Of a DNA stretch of 64,000 nt, positions 26,582 to 35,487 are shown in pieces; positions within the stretch are counted from its first letter, which is position 1; each line of letters begins with the position of its first letter. The stretch comes from Candidatus Rifleibacteriota bacterium (lineage in GTDB: Bacteria > Muiribacteriota > Ozemobacteria > Ozemobacterales > Ozemobacteraceae), in the NCBI GenBank assembly GCA_015233565.1, contig JADFXM010000025.1, forward strand, positions 43,420-107,419, in the 5' to 3' direction. The notes beneath the pieces were generated by a model, which did not search any database, had not been told where the DNA came from, and worked only from the letters and a program-made list of their open reading frames with translations. The position numbers and the translations under genes are program-made.

Positions 26582-26698
26582 ATTGTAACAGGTTTTTATT
26601 GTACTTTAGAGGCATCAATTTTCTGATGTTTTTCGACACTGTATGAAAGTGGCTGATCCGATTTCTTTAAAACCTGCTTTAAAAGGGAGATTCCAGAG

Positions 26699-26724
26699 AG
26701 AAGAGTATAAACTCTTTCCTTTTT
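26699..26724 (+). terminator. intrinsic terminator after the ankyrin gene
   Basis: AAGAGT-ATAA-ACTCTT (26701-26716) followed by TCCTTTTTC on the plus strand, about 120 bases after the ankyrin stop. Confidence 0.5.
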
Positions 26725-26789
26725 CACTAAGATTGCCTCTTCTGCTTTCTTTTCCAAAATTATTTCAGCGAATTTGCTGTGTCTGTTTT

Positions 26790-27149
26790 TCAGGAAATTT
26801 CAGAGCTGATGGCGCTAGCAGCAAGTTCTTCGGTTTCAAATTCATCCACAAGAGTAAGAACACCTGCCATTTGCAAAGCTGCCTTTGTTATTTTTGAAAG
26901 ACCGGCGAAAGCAACTTTTCCATTTTTATAATCTATTATTTTTACAATCATCTCGAGAAGCATCGAAAGACCTGTACTGTTAATTACCGGAGTTCCTTTA
27001 AAATTGAATACAAAAAGGATACTTCCCGCAGACAAAACCTCTTCGCAGGAAGTTTTAAAAATTTCCCCACCGCGATCATCAAGGTATCCTTGAGTTCGGA
27101 GAATTTCCACTTTACCTATTCTGTCTCTTTGAATATTAAACACAGGCAT
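26790..27149 (-). CDS. STAS-domain anti-sigma-factor antagonist-like protein
   Basis: A 119-residue single STAS domain, as in SpoIIAA/RsbV. It begins MPVFNIQRDRIGKVEILRTQ and has the phospho-acceptor loop VINSTGLSMLL with Ser58 as the expected phosphorylation site. Such proteins toggle partner binding by phosphorylation from a switch kinase. ATG at 27149 is chosen over the upstream TTG at 27185, because that TTG is the first part of an excellent -35 hexamer. With the -10 ending 8 bases before the ATG, the transcript would begin at or next to the start codon. It lies 61 bases after the large PHP-like gene on the same strand. No RsbW-type kinase or PP2C phosphatase is seen in the window. Confidence 0.88.
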   Translation of the reverse strand: MPVFNIQRDRIGKVEILRTQGYLDDRGGEIFKTSCEEVLSAGSILFVFNFKGTPVINSTGLSMLLEMIVKIIDYKNGKVAFAGLSKITKAALQMAGVLTLVDEFETEELAASAISSEIS

Positions 27150-27156
27150 ATAACTT

Positions 27157-27185
27157 ATGATATTTGGTAGATGATCACATGTCAA
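27157..27185 (-). promoter_or_regulatory. near-consensus promoter giving a leaderless STAS transcript
   Basis: On the minus strand TTGACA (27185-27180), 17-base spacer, TATCAT (27162-27157). Only seven bases separate the -10 from the ATG at 27149, and no ribosome site is present, so the mRNA should lack a leader. Confidence 0.65.
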
Positions 27186-27210
27186 ATATTTGTTTTTTGA
27201 ATTGGGAAAA

Positions 27211-30081
27211 TTATTTTTCAGGATTAAAAATCTTCTTGAGGCTTCTTAGCCAGGTAACAAAGGGTTCCAGATGTAAACCAACCATCTCGGTAAGAAAAAC
27301 TGATTCCTTGTCGGAATAATGTTTCAGGATAAACTCGTTCAGTGTCCCAAGGCAGCCCGAATCGCCGAAAAGTTCTATCAGGCGGCCGTAATAGTTGCGA
27401 TAAACCTGCGAACTCTTTTGCCTTTCTCGGAAGGGCATACGATTTTTTGCGAAAATCTTTTCCCAAAAGCCTTCTTTTTGTACAAGTAGGTATTTGAGTC
27501 CGGTTTGCCCACGTGGCATTACAGCCCAAACATATAATAAGTCAAGCATGGCAGTGAGTTTTTCACGACGATTTTTTGAAAAAAGTAGTGGAATAATTTC
27601 ATTTAGATCACGGAGTCTTATTTTAAAACGCTGGGAAAATTTTCCACTGCCCTCGATCACGGCTGCTACAACATCAGACCAGAATTTTGCCTGAACAATA
27701 GTTGGAATCTCAAGAGCATTTCCAACTGGCGAAAAACAGGTTGCTAGTGGCCAAGCAAGGATGCTTCTGAAAAAATTAGCTCTGATGACTTTTTTGTCAA
27801 AATTTCGAAGACGATTATGAGTGGTAATGTACAGCCCATTCGCAAGACAAACAAAAAAGAATTTTGAAGCTTCGTAAAGCATTCCAACCGGGGAGCCTGC
27901 CCAGAGAGTTGTGAATTCGGTTTTTACATAATTTAATACCGGAACGCTCCACCCTGTCCAGAAAAGGGATTCTCCGGCGAAGTCAAAGTTAATGTTTTTA
28001 TGGCTCCAGGCACGAAAATGAAGTCCGGATGCGGCAACAAGGTCTACGAGAATATTTCGGACAAAAGTAATAAATAACCAAAGGGCTGCATAATGGATTC
28101 CAATAGAGCCTTGATATTGGGAATTTTGACAGAAGCCAATATAGGCAGCACTGAACCCGACTCCCACTCTTAAAAAGTTCTTCAGAGTTGGGTTAAGATA
28201 CATCAGAAAGCGTTCCAGGCCTATTGATTCAGGAATTTCTTTCTCATCACCAACTAAGTTTTTTTGGAGTTTTCCGATTTTTCCCATGCAGATAATATCG
28301 CTATTTTCAGCAATTTCATCTGGTTGACTATTCTTTCCATCATGCATTATTAAATCTGCGATAGGGTGAGGGATTTTAAAATGTTGCGTTTTGAACTCTT
28401 CAGCAATGGAAGGATAAAGATCAATAGCTTTAATAAATCCCATTCCGGGGATAGTAGGATCACGACCAATTGCATCACTTCCACAAACCGGAATCAACCC
28501 CCGCCCTCTGACGCTTTCCACTGCTTTTTTCACCAGAGGCTCGACTTCTGAAATTCCAAGCTGTTCAAGGAAAGAAAGAATTTCTTCTGTTGAATCGTTA
28601 TTTAATATTCCTATGAAATCATTAAAGATGATTAAATGATTGGGGTTTCGTTGTACACTGTCCCGCAAATTAAGGGTTTCAACATGAGTAATGATATGAA
28701 CATTTTTCAGAAGATAGATAATTGAATTTTGAAGGCCTAGCTCCAGGGGATGGATCATAATGATTTTCCCCCCGTGGGCTAATAATTTAGGAAATAATGC
28801 CTCTTCTTCAAGAAACACGCTGTCATAATCGACTACATCCCGCGAATCCATGTATCTGCTAAGAAGAGCATCCGGAGTCATGATTTCATAGAATTCACGC
28901 AGGCTTTCGTATTGTCCTGAAATATTCCGGAGTTCCATTTCGCTATAATGACCGCGTTTTGAGCGTTCATGAGCTGCAAGAACCTCTGCTTTCAGGAATA
29001 GCACTCTTTTGTGAAATGTATCGCGAAATTGTTGGAACAAGAGTTCCCCAACGTGGACTCTGGAAGGTTGACCGGTGCCGACTATTTGATCGAGATCCTC
29101 GAGAGAGAGGGGCGCAAACCAGCAGGGTCCGTCGGGCTGATAACCCGAATTTAATCTTGGTAATTGTTGAGCATTGAATCTCTCTATAGCAAAGGCAATT
29201 GTCTTCCTGCGATTTTCCGAATTGGAGCGAAGGCCTTCCCGGAAGGCGGCAAAAGCTTCTTCATGTTTATCGAAAAAATCAAAAAAACTTTCACTGTCAT
29301 CAAATGTTCCGGGGACATACATAAAATGGCGCCGATTCCCACTTCTTCCAACACTGAATTCAATTCCAATGTTTACCTTGATTCCCAGGATTTTTCCGGA
29401 AGTGATGGCTTCGTGAATCATTGAACGCTGTTCGAGGTGAGAATACACAAGAGCAAGCTCAGATATTCCTTTTACGAAGGCATCCAAAAGGATCTGGGTT
29501 GGAGTTTTTCGCCCTTCGGACAATGTGTCGTGAACATGGTCATCCCATCCCATTTCCAGGTCTTTAAGAGGTTTGTCAGTTTCAGGAACTTCAATCATCT
29601 GAAGTTTGTTCAGATAATATCTTACCACCTGTTCCTGGCCGAATGAGGCGCGTCCAAAATCAGTCATTGCTTCATTTTGAATTCGCTTTTTTCCGAGGGA
29701 TTTAACCGCTTTTTTCATGAGCTTAATCTGGACTCTTGCTGTGTTCAGGGGCATGTTCAATGCTTTGGCATGCAACGAAGCGTCAATGAGAATTTGTAGA
29801 GCTGCTAGTCTTTCGTCAACATTTTCGGGAGATTGATTGCGGGCGATTTTTAGATAAGCCGTAGCAATATTGAGACGCCTCTTCTGAAGCTCTCGAGTAA
29901 AACCCCCTGGGTGAGAAAAAAGTTTTATTCCAAGCTTGGCTTGAGGTTCTTCAAGTTTGTGATTCAAAGCGTCAACCATTGTTTCAATTTCATTACTGAA
30001 ACTCAGGAGCTGAATGACGTAATCAGTTCCTTCTAATATTAGGTCTTTAATACTTCCAAATAGATTATTGAAAATTCCCAA
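27211..30081 (-). CDS. large membrane protein with degenerate PHP-like domain, function unknown
   Basis: A 956-residue protein. Residues 175-245 resemble the start of a PHP metal-dependent phosphoesterase: DHVHDTLSEG (181-190, in place of HxHTxxSDG), TPTQILLDAFVKGISELALVY, then ILGIKVNIGIEFS (231-243). Later His444, His466 (IITHVETL) and CGSDAIG (533-539, in place of GSDAHG) are in the expected order for the remaining metal motifs. About 630-800 holds four to five hydrophobic segments (for example WLFITFVRNILVDLVAASG), so the C-terminal third is membrane-embedded. The start codon is TTG with GAGGAA 8 bases upstream. PHP relationship is my inference from motif order; I know no family with this combination. 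It is followed by the STAS gene. Confidence 0.75.
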   Translation of the reverse strand: MGIFNNLFGSIKDLILEGTDYVIQLLSFSNEIETMVDALNHKLEEPQAKLGIKLFSHPGGFTRELQKRRLNIATAYLKIARNQSPENVDERLAALQILIDASLHAKALNMPLNTARVQIKLMKKAVKSLGKKRIQNEAMTDFGRASFGQEQVVRYYLNKLQMIEVPETDKPLKDLEMGWDDHVHDTLSEGRKTPTQILLDAFVKGISELALVYSHLEQRSMIHEAITSGKILGIKVNIGIEFSVGRSGNRRHFMYVPGTFDDSESFFDFFDKHEEAFAAFREGLRSNSENRRKTIAFAIERFNAQQLPRLNSGYQPDGPCWFAPLSLEDLDQIVGTGQPSRVHVGELLFQQFRDTFHKRVLFLKAEVLAAHERSKRGHYSEMELRNISGQYESLREFYEIMTPDALLSRYMDSRDVVDYDSVFLEEEALFPKLLAHGGKIIMIHPLELGLQNSIIYLLKNVHIITHVETLNLRDSVQRNPNHLIIFNDFIGILNNDSTEEILSFLEQLGISEVEPLVKKAVESVRGRGLIPVCGSDAIGRDPTIPGMGFIKAIDLYPSIAEEFKTQHFKIPHPIADLIMHDGKNSQPDEIAENSDIICMGKIGKLQKNLVGDEKEIPESIGLERFLMYLNPTLKNFLRVGVGFSAAYIGFCQNSQYQGSIGIHYAALWLFITFVRNILVDLVAASGLHFRAWSHKNINFDFAGESLFWTGWSVPVLNYVKTEFTTLWAGSPVGMLYEASKFFFVCLANGLYITTHNRLRNFDKKVIRANFFRSILAWPLATCFSPVGNALEIPTIVQAKFWSDVVAAVIEGSGKFSQRFKIRLRDLNEIIPLLFSKNRREKLTAMLDLLYVWAVMPRGQTGLKYLLVQKEGFWEKIFAKNRMPFRERQKSSQVYRNYYGRLIELFGDSGCLGTLNEFILKHYSDKESVFLTEMVGLHLEPFVTWLRSLKKIFNPEK

Positions 30082-30725
30082 ATTTTTTCCTCACGAATTT
30101 AACAGGGTTTCGCACTTTTAAAAACAATCCGCGCAAAGACCGGATACGAAAAATTTGAAAAGATTAATTCGAAAAAAAAAGTTAGCCCGGTTCAGTATTT
30201 TCACCGCCCATTGGAAGTGGGAGAAGTTTTCTGCTTACTTTAAACGAATCAAAGAAAAAAACTGCGCGAAGCTTGATTTCAATATTTAGGGGAAATGTGT
30301 CATCAAATGGGTGTTTTACCTAAGCATCGGTGTTGAGATTCTCAAAGGAACTCGTACTGAGCTTGTTGAAGCAAGATGTTCATCAAATAATGGAAAAACC
30401 AGAATGCTTCACGCTGCTCGAATGACACATAACGTGCTAACCTCCAATTAATTAAATAATACTATATTCTTTTGCCAGTAAAACTAAATTTATCAGGTTT
30501 TTTAATTTTATCAAGTGATATTTTGCCGATTTAAGCACTTTTTTTAATTTCAAATATTTTTGAATTTTGATCGAATAATCTTGGAAAGAGAGTTTCCAAA
30601 AGGATTAACGATTAAAAGACCCAAATTGTCTCTAAAAGCCAGTCTGTTGAAATGTGTGGAACTTTACATTTTTTAAGAATATAATGCCTTGAAGTTCCTT
30701 TTGGAAAACGATAGGATAAAAGATT
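30082..30725. other. 644-base gene-free region with a short inverted-repeat unit
   Basis: No credible gene. ATGTGTCAT (30295-30303) and its complement ATGACACAT (30422-30430) bracket 136 bases that contain two REP-like words, ACTCGTACTGAGCTTGTTGAAGC near 30346 shortened here to CTGAGCTTGTTGAAGC, and GCTTCACGCTGCTCGAATGA. No flanking duplication is visible. The right part (30450-30725) is AT-rich with a -10-like TATAAT (30680-30685) ahead of the LOG gene. Confidence 0.45.
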
Positions 30726-31277
30726 ATGAAAAAAATGGAAATTTTTCCGAAGTCCCTGGCGGTTTTCTGTTCTTCATATTCCAATTTATTGCCTGCGTTT
30801 GAAAAAGCAGCTGAAGAGCTTGGTCGAGGTTTAGCAAAAAAAGGGTATAAATTGGTTTATGGCGGTACGGACTGCGGATTAATGGGAATATTAGCCAAGG
30901 CCCACCTCGAAAACGGAGGGCATGTAACAGGAGTGGTTCCTTCTTTCATGATCGAAATGGGACTTAAAAGTGCTCTAAACCAAGAATTTGTCGAAGTTCC
31001 CGATATGGCAAATCGAAAGTCAGAGATGGCCAAGCTTTCCGGAGCTTTTGTCATCCTCCCGGGAGGATTAGGCACGCTGGATGAATTCTTTGATATATTA
31101 ACCCTGAAACAATTAAAAATACATCAAAAACCTATATTTATCCTCAATCTGGAAGATTTTTACAACCCGCTTCTTGAAATGTTGGAAAATTGTGCAAAAT
31201 TTGGAACTATTAAGAAAGAATATTTGTCTTTATTTATCAGCGTTAGAAATGTCTCAGAAATTCTAAAAATTGTCTGA
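30726..31277 (+). CDS. LOG-family (TIGR00730) nucleoside 5'-monophosphate phosphoribohydrolase
   Basis: A 183-residue protein with the signature of the family once mislabelled lysine decarboxylase: GYKLVYGGTDCGLMG (40-54), Arg97 in ANRKSEM and the catalytic motif PGGLGTLDE (112-120). Characterised members release the base from AMP or cytokinin nucleotides, cleaving the N-glycosidic bond. Length is usual for the family. ATG at 30726 lies after an AGGATAAAAGATT ribosome-like stretch. It is a single gene ahead of the sugar transferase, and no context suggests a special substrate. Confidence 0.9.
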   Translation: MKKMEIFPKSLAVFCSSYSNLLPAFEKAAEELGRGLAKKGYKLVYGGTDCGLMGILAKAHLENGGHVTGVVPSFMIEMGLKSALNQEFVEVPDMANRKSEMAKLSGAFVILPGGLGTLDEFFDILTLKQLKIHQKPIFILNLEDFYNPLLEMLENCAKFGTIKKEYLSLFISVRNVSEILKIV

Positions 31278-31368
31278 CAAGAAATTTGTAAAAATATTGT
31301 TCAAAAAATAGTTGTGGCATTGGTATTTTGGGAAATGAGGAAAAATTTCTTTTGGGATCCACCAATAA

Positions 31369-32760
31369 ATGAGTTTTACTAAAGCAAGGTGTAAAATCAG
31401 GCTCAGACAGAGCGCAGAATGGATATTCACCCTTCTGCTTGTACTGTTGGATTTGATTCTGGTCAATGGAATATTTATAAATGTGTTCGATTTTTGGCTG
31501 ACTGGAGTCCCAAATAAGGATCTTTATCTTTCGTCCTATTTTCATGTAAGACCTTGGCTTTTTTCGCTTTTTGTGATGTTTGGAATTGTATTTGACGTTT
31601 TCAGAATCAGAGCTTTCAGAGCTGCATCAGATATAATATTCCATACTGGTGCAACCTTTTTATGCTCTTTTTTGACTTTCAGTCTCATGATTTCATTGTA
31701 CAGGCCTTTTGCGGCTCTTGCCTACACATTTCCTCGCCCTATTCTTATGCTTTCAACATTTGTCGCGATCATCGGGACTTTTTTCACCAGAGCAGTCCTT
31801 TCTTCGGTTTTTGTTCCTCATCCTCTCCTTCTAAGAGTATTAATTATCGGCGATGAAGATGAAGGAAAAAGAATAATAAAGCACTTCCATCGACGAGGTG
31901 GCTATCGGTGTAAACTCCTGGGAGTCTTTGGAATTCAACAACAAAAAGAGGTTGCTGCCGAAGTCATATACAGGCAAATTGACGAAGTAATTGTTACAGA
32001 TTCCAAAACTCCGCTTGACGACTTCTGGGGAGCCATATTCCGAGGAAGGAATGCACAGCCTCATGATTTCAGAGTGAGATATTCCTTCGACCCGGGCAGT
32101 GCCGCAGGGAACATCGGACTGAGAAGCCTCGAGGATCTTCCTTTACAGACAATTCAGGCGCTTCCGGTTAAAGGGTTCAGTCGGTTCTTAAAACGCATGT
32201 TTGATCTGGTTTTTTCTGTCTTTGCCATAATACTGACTTCTCCGATTATGATCCTTACGGCTTTAATTATTAAACTTGATTCCCCAGGTCCGGTTTTTTT
32301 TCGACAAAAAAGGGTGGGAAGATTTGGCAAGGAATTTGACGTTGTAAAGTTCAGATCAATGAAAGTGGGTGCTGAACGCGAAAGTGGCCCTAAAATAGCT
32401 ACTGCCAATGACCCTCGCTCAACACGAATCGGAAGATTTTTGAGAAAGAGTGGAATTGATGAGCTTCCACAGTTTTTTCTGGTATTGATAGGTGAAATGT
32501 CGGTAGTGGGTCCCAGGCCCGAACGTCCTTTTTTTGTTGACAAACACATTGAATTTCAAGGTAGACGACTTTCTGTAAGACCAGGGGTCACTGGTTTGGC
32601 AGCTGTAAATTCCAGATTTTACCTGCGATTAACTGATAAAGTTGCTTACGATTTATATTATCTCGATCAATACAGTATTTTATTAGACATTAAGATTGTG
32701 TTTCAAACAGTCTGGGTTGTTTTTTTTAAATTCAACGAAAGCTCTGAAGGAAAGCGTTGA
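31369..32760 (+). CDS. polyprenyl-phosphate sugar-1-phosphate transferase (WbaP/WcaJ-like)
   Basis: A 463-residue membrane enzyme of the bacterial sugar transferase family, which starts a surface polysaccharide by moving a sugar-1-phosphate from a nucleotide sugar to undecaprenyl phosphate. Four membrane helices (about 18-40, 60-80, 90-115, 125-145) are followed by a Rossmann-like segment with LIIGDEDEG. The catalytic C-terminal part (about 268-455) has KRMFDLVFSV, then PGPVFFRQKRVGRFGKEF, KFRSM, RKSGIDELPQF and GEMSVVGPRPE, all diagnostic. The donor sugar cannot be told. The ribosome site is weak. It lies about 25 kb from the other glycan genes at the right edge. Confidence 0.92.
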   Translation: MSFTKARCKIRLRQSAEWIFTLLLVLLDLILVNGIFINVFDFWLTGVPNKDLYLSSYFHVRPWLFSLFVMFGIVFDVFRIRAFRAASDIIFHTGATFLCSFLTFSLMISLYRPFAALAYTFPRPILMLSTFVAIIGTFFTRAVLSSVFVPHPLLLRVLIIGDEDEGKRIIKHFHRRGGYRCKLLGVFGIQQQKEVAAEVIYRQIDEVIVTDSKTPLDDFWGAIFRGRNAQPHDFRVRYSFDPGSAAGNIGLRSLEDLPLQTIQALPVKGFSRFLKRMFDLVFSVFAIILTSPIMILTALIIKLDSPGPVFFRQKRVGRFGKEFDVVKFRSMKVGAERESGPKIATANDPRSTRIGRFLRKSGIDELPQFFLVLIGEMSVVGPRPERPFFVDKHIEFQGRRLSVRPGVTGLAAVNSRFYLRLTDKVAYDLYYLDQYSILLDIKIVFQTVWVVFFKFNESSEGKR

Positions 32761-32806
32761 AGCCTTTTTTACCGTGGTAGCTGCATTTGTTGAACCCTAG
32801 TCCAAC

Positions 32807-32835
32807 TTGAATTATTTCTTTTCTTGCTATACAAT
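32807..32835 (+). promoter_or_regulatory. sigma70-like promoter for the DUF1858 gene
   Basis: TTGAAT (32807-32812), 17-base spacer, TACAAT (32830-32835), 56 bases before the ATG at 32892. Confidence 0.6.
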
Positions 32836-32891
32836 GCAGCTCCTTTAATTTTTTTTCGGTGAATTTTATGTTTTTTCATAAGGAGAAAAAA

Positions 32892-33086
32892 ATGAATAGC
32901 CCCAAAATTTCCCCGGAAATGACTATTGCAGAAGTGATTAAAATCAAACCTGAAGCGGTTAAAATTCTTAAAGATCATGGAATGCATTGCTTAGGTTGTT
33001 CTATTTCAACAGCTGAAAGTTTAAGAGCTGCGGCTGAAGTACATGGAATTGAACTAGAAAAACTGATTTCGGTGTTAAATTCCTGA
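32892..33086 (+). CDS. DUF1858-domain protein
   Basis: A 64-residue protein that is a single DUF1858 domain: EMTIAEVIKIKPEAVKILKD followed by HGMHCLGCSIS with the conserved Cys-x2-Cys and ending GIELEKLISVLN. The family is widespread in anaerobes and is often next to or fused with iron-sulfur, hybrid-cluster or DUF438 proteins; its role is not established and redox or metal binding is assumed from the cysteines. AGGAG lies 6 bases before the ATG, and it has its own promoter. It stands alone here. Confidence 0.92.
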   Translation: MNSPKISPEMTIAEVIKIKPEAVKILKDHGMHCLGCSISTAESLRAAAEVHGIELEKLISVLNS

Positions 33087-33595
33087 CCTTTTGTTGAGTA
33101 CCAGTCAGATTGAACGAATTTCCTTTTTTTTATCAAGATTTTGCTAAAAATGTGGTGAAGGCAAATCAATGTTATTCCCAGGAAAGAAACGGAAAAGTTG
33201 TTCTTTTTGTATGAAAAGCATGTAATAAAAAAAGCGGAATTGCTCCGTTTCGCCCAGCAAAAAGCTTCGGCGAGTTTGACGCAGTTAAGTCCGCCAAAAA
33301 TATGTGCAATAAAGAATCAGGGGTACCTACTAAATAATTCGGGGAAAACATGTTTTTTTGCCAAAAATCAGCGTTTTTCGACAACTATTAGATTAGAAAT
33401 GATCGGATTTTCAAAATTTTGTGAAATAGTCCCTACGAAAAGTACCACGAATTATTGAGCTGTTACAATCCGGGCTTCTTTATCGTTTGGTTATAGAAAA
33501 TGGAAAAAATTTGGCAAATTAGTTTTTTGGCAGTTTAGTTGGCCTTATTTTTGCTGGAAAATAGTAAAAATTGGTTTTTTGGGGAGTAATTGGAA
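33087..33595. other. 509-base gene-free region before dxs
   Basis: No supported gene. A small hairpin CGGAATTGCTCCG lies near 33236. AATAATTCG near 33334 and CGAATTATT near 33452 form a loose inverted pair. Two 15-base direct repeats, TTTGGCAAATTAGTT (33510-33524) and TTTGGCAGTTTAGTT (33526-33540), differ at two positions with a 16-base period and sit 55-86 bases before the dxs start, so they may be an operator or part of the promoter. No TPP riboswitch motif is visible. Confidence 0.45.
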
Positions 33596-35485
33596 ATGTA
33601 CCTGGATCAGCTAAAATCGCCTCTTCAGTTGAAAGATCTTACTATTCAGGAACTGGTTGATTTATCACGCCAAATCAGAGAGCGTATTATACAAGTTGTG
33701 TCCAGAAATGGTGGGCATTTAGCCTCAAATCTGGGCATTGTTGAGTTAACTCTTTCCTTGCATCGTGCTTTTGATTCTCCGAATGACAGGATAATTTTTG
33801 ACGTTGGGCATCAGTCATATGTTCATAAATTGATCACGGGAAGAGTGAATGAATTTTGGACTCTTCGTAAATTTGGAGGGTTAAGTGGCTTTCCAAAAAC
33901 TACCGAAAGCCCTCATGACCCCTTTGATACAGGGCATGCTTCCACCTCAATTTCTTCTGCCCTCGGAATGGCCCTTGCAAGAGATTATTTGTCTGAAAAT
34001 CGCCATGTAATAGCAGTAATAGGCGATGGGGCAATGACCGGAGGAATGGCTTTTGAAGCAATTAACCATGCCGGGCATTTGAAATCAAATTTGATTGTTG
34101 TCCTGAATGATAATGAAATGTCCATTTCTCCAAACGTTGGAGCGTTGTCCAGATATTTGAACAAAATTCGAATTGAGCCTTTTTTTAAAAACCCAAAAGA
34201 ATACCTCGCACATGTGGTAAAAAGAATACCAGGTTTTGGAACAAGGTTATATGGAGTTCTTTCAAGAATCGAAGGAAGTTTGAAATATTTGCTTACCCCT
34301 GGCATTCTCTTTGAAGATCTTGGGTTTAAATACCTCGGGCCAATAGATGGCTATGATTTTGACCTTTTAGAAAAGGTTTTTTCCTACGCAAAAAAAGCTC
34401 AAAGACCTGTTCTTGTCCATGTTTTGACGGAAAAAGGGCGAGGATATAGGCCGGCAATAGAACAGACTCCCAAATTTCATGGAGTCGGCCCTTTTGAAAT
34501 ATCCACCGGAGAAATTCGGAAAGAAAATTTGTCTCCATCGTATACCTCGACATTCGGAGATACGATTACCCAGATTGCAAGTGAAGATCCGAATATAATT
34601 GCTATCACTGCGGCTATGAAAGAAGGAACAGGGCTAACAAAGTTTGCTCAAAAATTTCCCGACCGTTTTTTTGACGTTGGAATTGCTGAACCTCATGCGG
34701 TTACGCTTGCAGCAGGAATGGCCGTGGGTGGGTTGCGACCTGTGGTTGCTATATATTCCACTTTTTTGCAAAGATCGTTTGATCAAATTATTCATGATGT
34801 CACTCTGATGAAAGTTCCGATAGTTTTTGGCCTTGATCGGGCTGGTTTAGTGGGCGAAGACGGGCCAACCCACCATGGAATTTTTGATATTGCTTATCTT
34901 AGAATGATTCCCAATCTGGTTTCAATGGCACCTGGAGATGAAGCAGAACTTGCAAGAATGCTAAGATTTGCTTTAAAGCATGATGGACCAGTGGCTCTTC
35001 GTTACCCTCGCGGAAATAGTATTGGCACAAAAAATATTGATTCTGTTACTCCAATCGAAATGGGGAAAGCAGAATTAAGAAATCCTGGTACTGATCTGGC
35101 CATTTGGGCCCTCGGAAATACTCTCCATCCGGCTTTGGGAGCAGCTGAAATTCTTGAAAAAAATGGAATCAGCGCAATGGTAATAAATCCTCGGTTTATT
35201 AAACCAATCGACGAAAAACTTCTCGAAAAGCTCCTGTTGAAAAAAATGCCTATTGTTACCATTGAAGAGGGAATATTAAAAGGTGGATTTGGTTCTGCAA
35301 TCATTGAATCAGCTTCCGATATGGGTTTTTCTCAACCAATTTTAAGGATCGGGCTACCGGATGAATTTCCCCCCCAGGGAACACAAGCCGAGCTTCGGAA
35401 GATCTATGGCCTGGACGTGGAAGGAATCGCTGAAAATATCACCAAATGGTTCCAAATTCCAAGAGTTTTCAAAGCAGTTTCGTGA
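33596..35485 (+). CDS. dxs: 1-deoxy-D-xylulose-5-phosphate synthase
   Basis: A 629-residue transketolase-fold enzyme that condenses pyruvate and glyceraldehyde 3-phosphate with thiamine diphosphate, the first step of the non-mevalonate isoprenoid pathway and a source for thiamine and pyridoxal. It shows GHQSYVHKLITGR, GHASTSISSALGMA, the TPP/Mg motif GDGAMTGGMAFEAIN, FDVGIAEPHAV, FLQRSFDQIIHD and DRAGLVGEDGPTHHG. Length agrees with the family (about 620-640). ATG at 33596 follows GGGGAG at about 9 bases; TTG at 33590 is less likely. The next gene starts at the stop codon, so the two form an operon. Confidence 0.97.
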   Translation: MYLDQLKSPLQLKDLTIQELVDLSRQIRERIIQVVSRNGGHLASNLGIVELTLSLHRAFDSPNDRIIFDVGHQSYVHKLITGRVNEFWTLRKFGGLSGFPKTTESPHDPFDTGHASTSISSALGMALARDYLSENRHVIAVIGDGAMTGGMAFEAINHAGHLKSNLIVVLNDNEMSISPNVGALSRYLNKIRIEPFFKNPKEYLAHVVKRIPGFGTRLYGVLSRIEGSLKYLLTPGILFEDLGFKYLGPIDGYDFDLLEKVFSYAKKAQRPVLVHVLTEKGRGYRPAIEQTPKFHGVGPFEISTGEIRKENLSPSYTSTFGDTITQIASEDPNIIAITAAMKEGTGLTKFAQKFPDRFFDVGIAEPHAVTLAAGMAVGGLRPVVAIYSTFLQRSFDQIIHDVTLMKVPIVFGLDRAGLVGEDGPTHHGIFDIAYLRMIPNLVSMAPGDEAELARMLRFALKHDGPVALRYPRGNSIGTKNIDSVTPIEMGKAELRNPGTDLAIWALGNTLHPALGAAEILEKNGISAMVINPRFIKPIDEKLLEKLLLKKMPIVTIEEGILKGGFGSAIIESASDMGFSQPILRIGLPDEFPPQGTQAELRKIYGLDVEGIAENITKWFQIPRVFKAVS

Positions 35486-35487
35486 GT

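Noticed and set aside
26643..26897. 84-codon plus-strand open frame after the ankyrin gene
   Set aside because: It overlaps the STAS gene on the other strand and a terminator hairpin.
33198..33458. 86-codon open frame before dxs
   Set aside because: Poor start context and composition like random AT-rich sequence; no homology recognised.
33087..33595. Thiamine (TPP) riboswitch upstream of dxs
   Set aside because: Searched by eye for the conserved CTGAGA and ACCTGATCTGG-type words and found neither.
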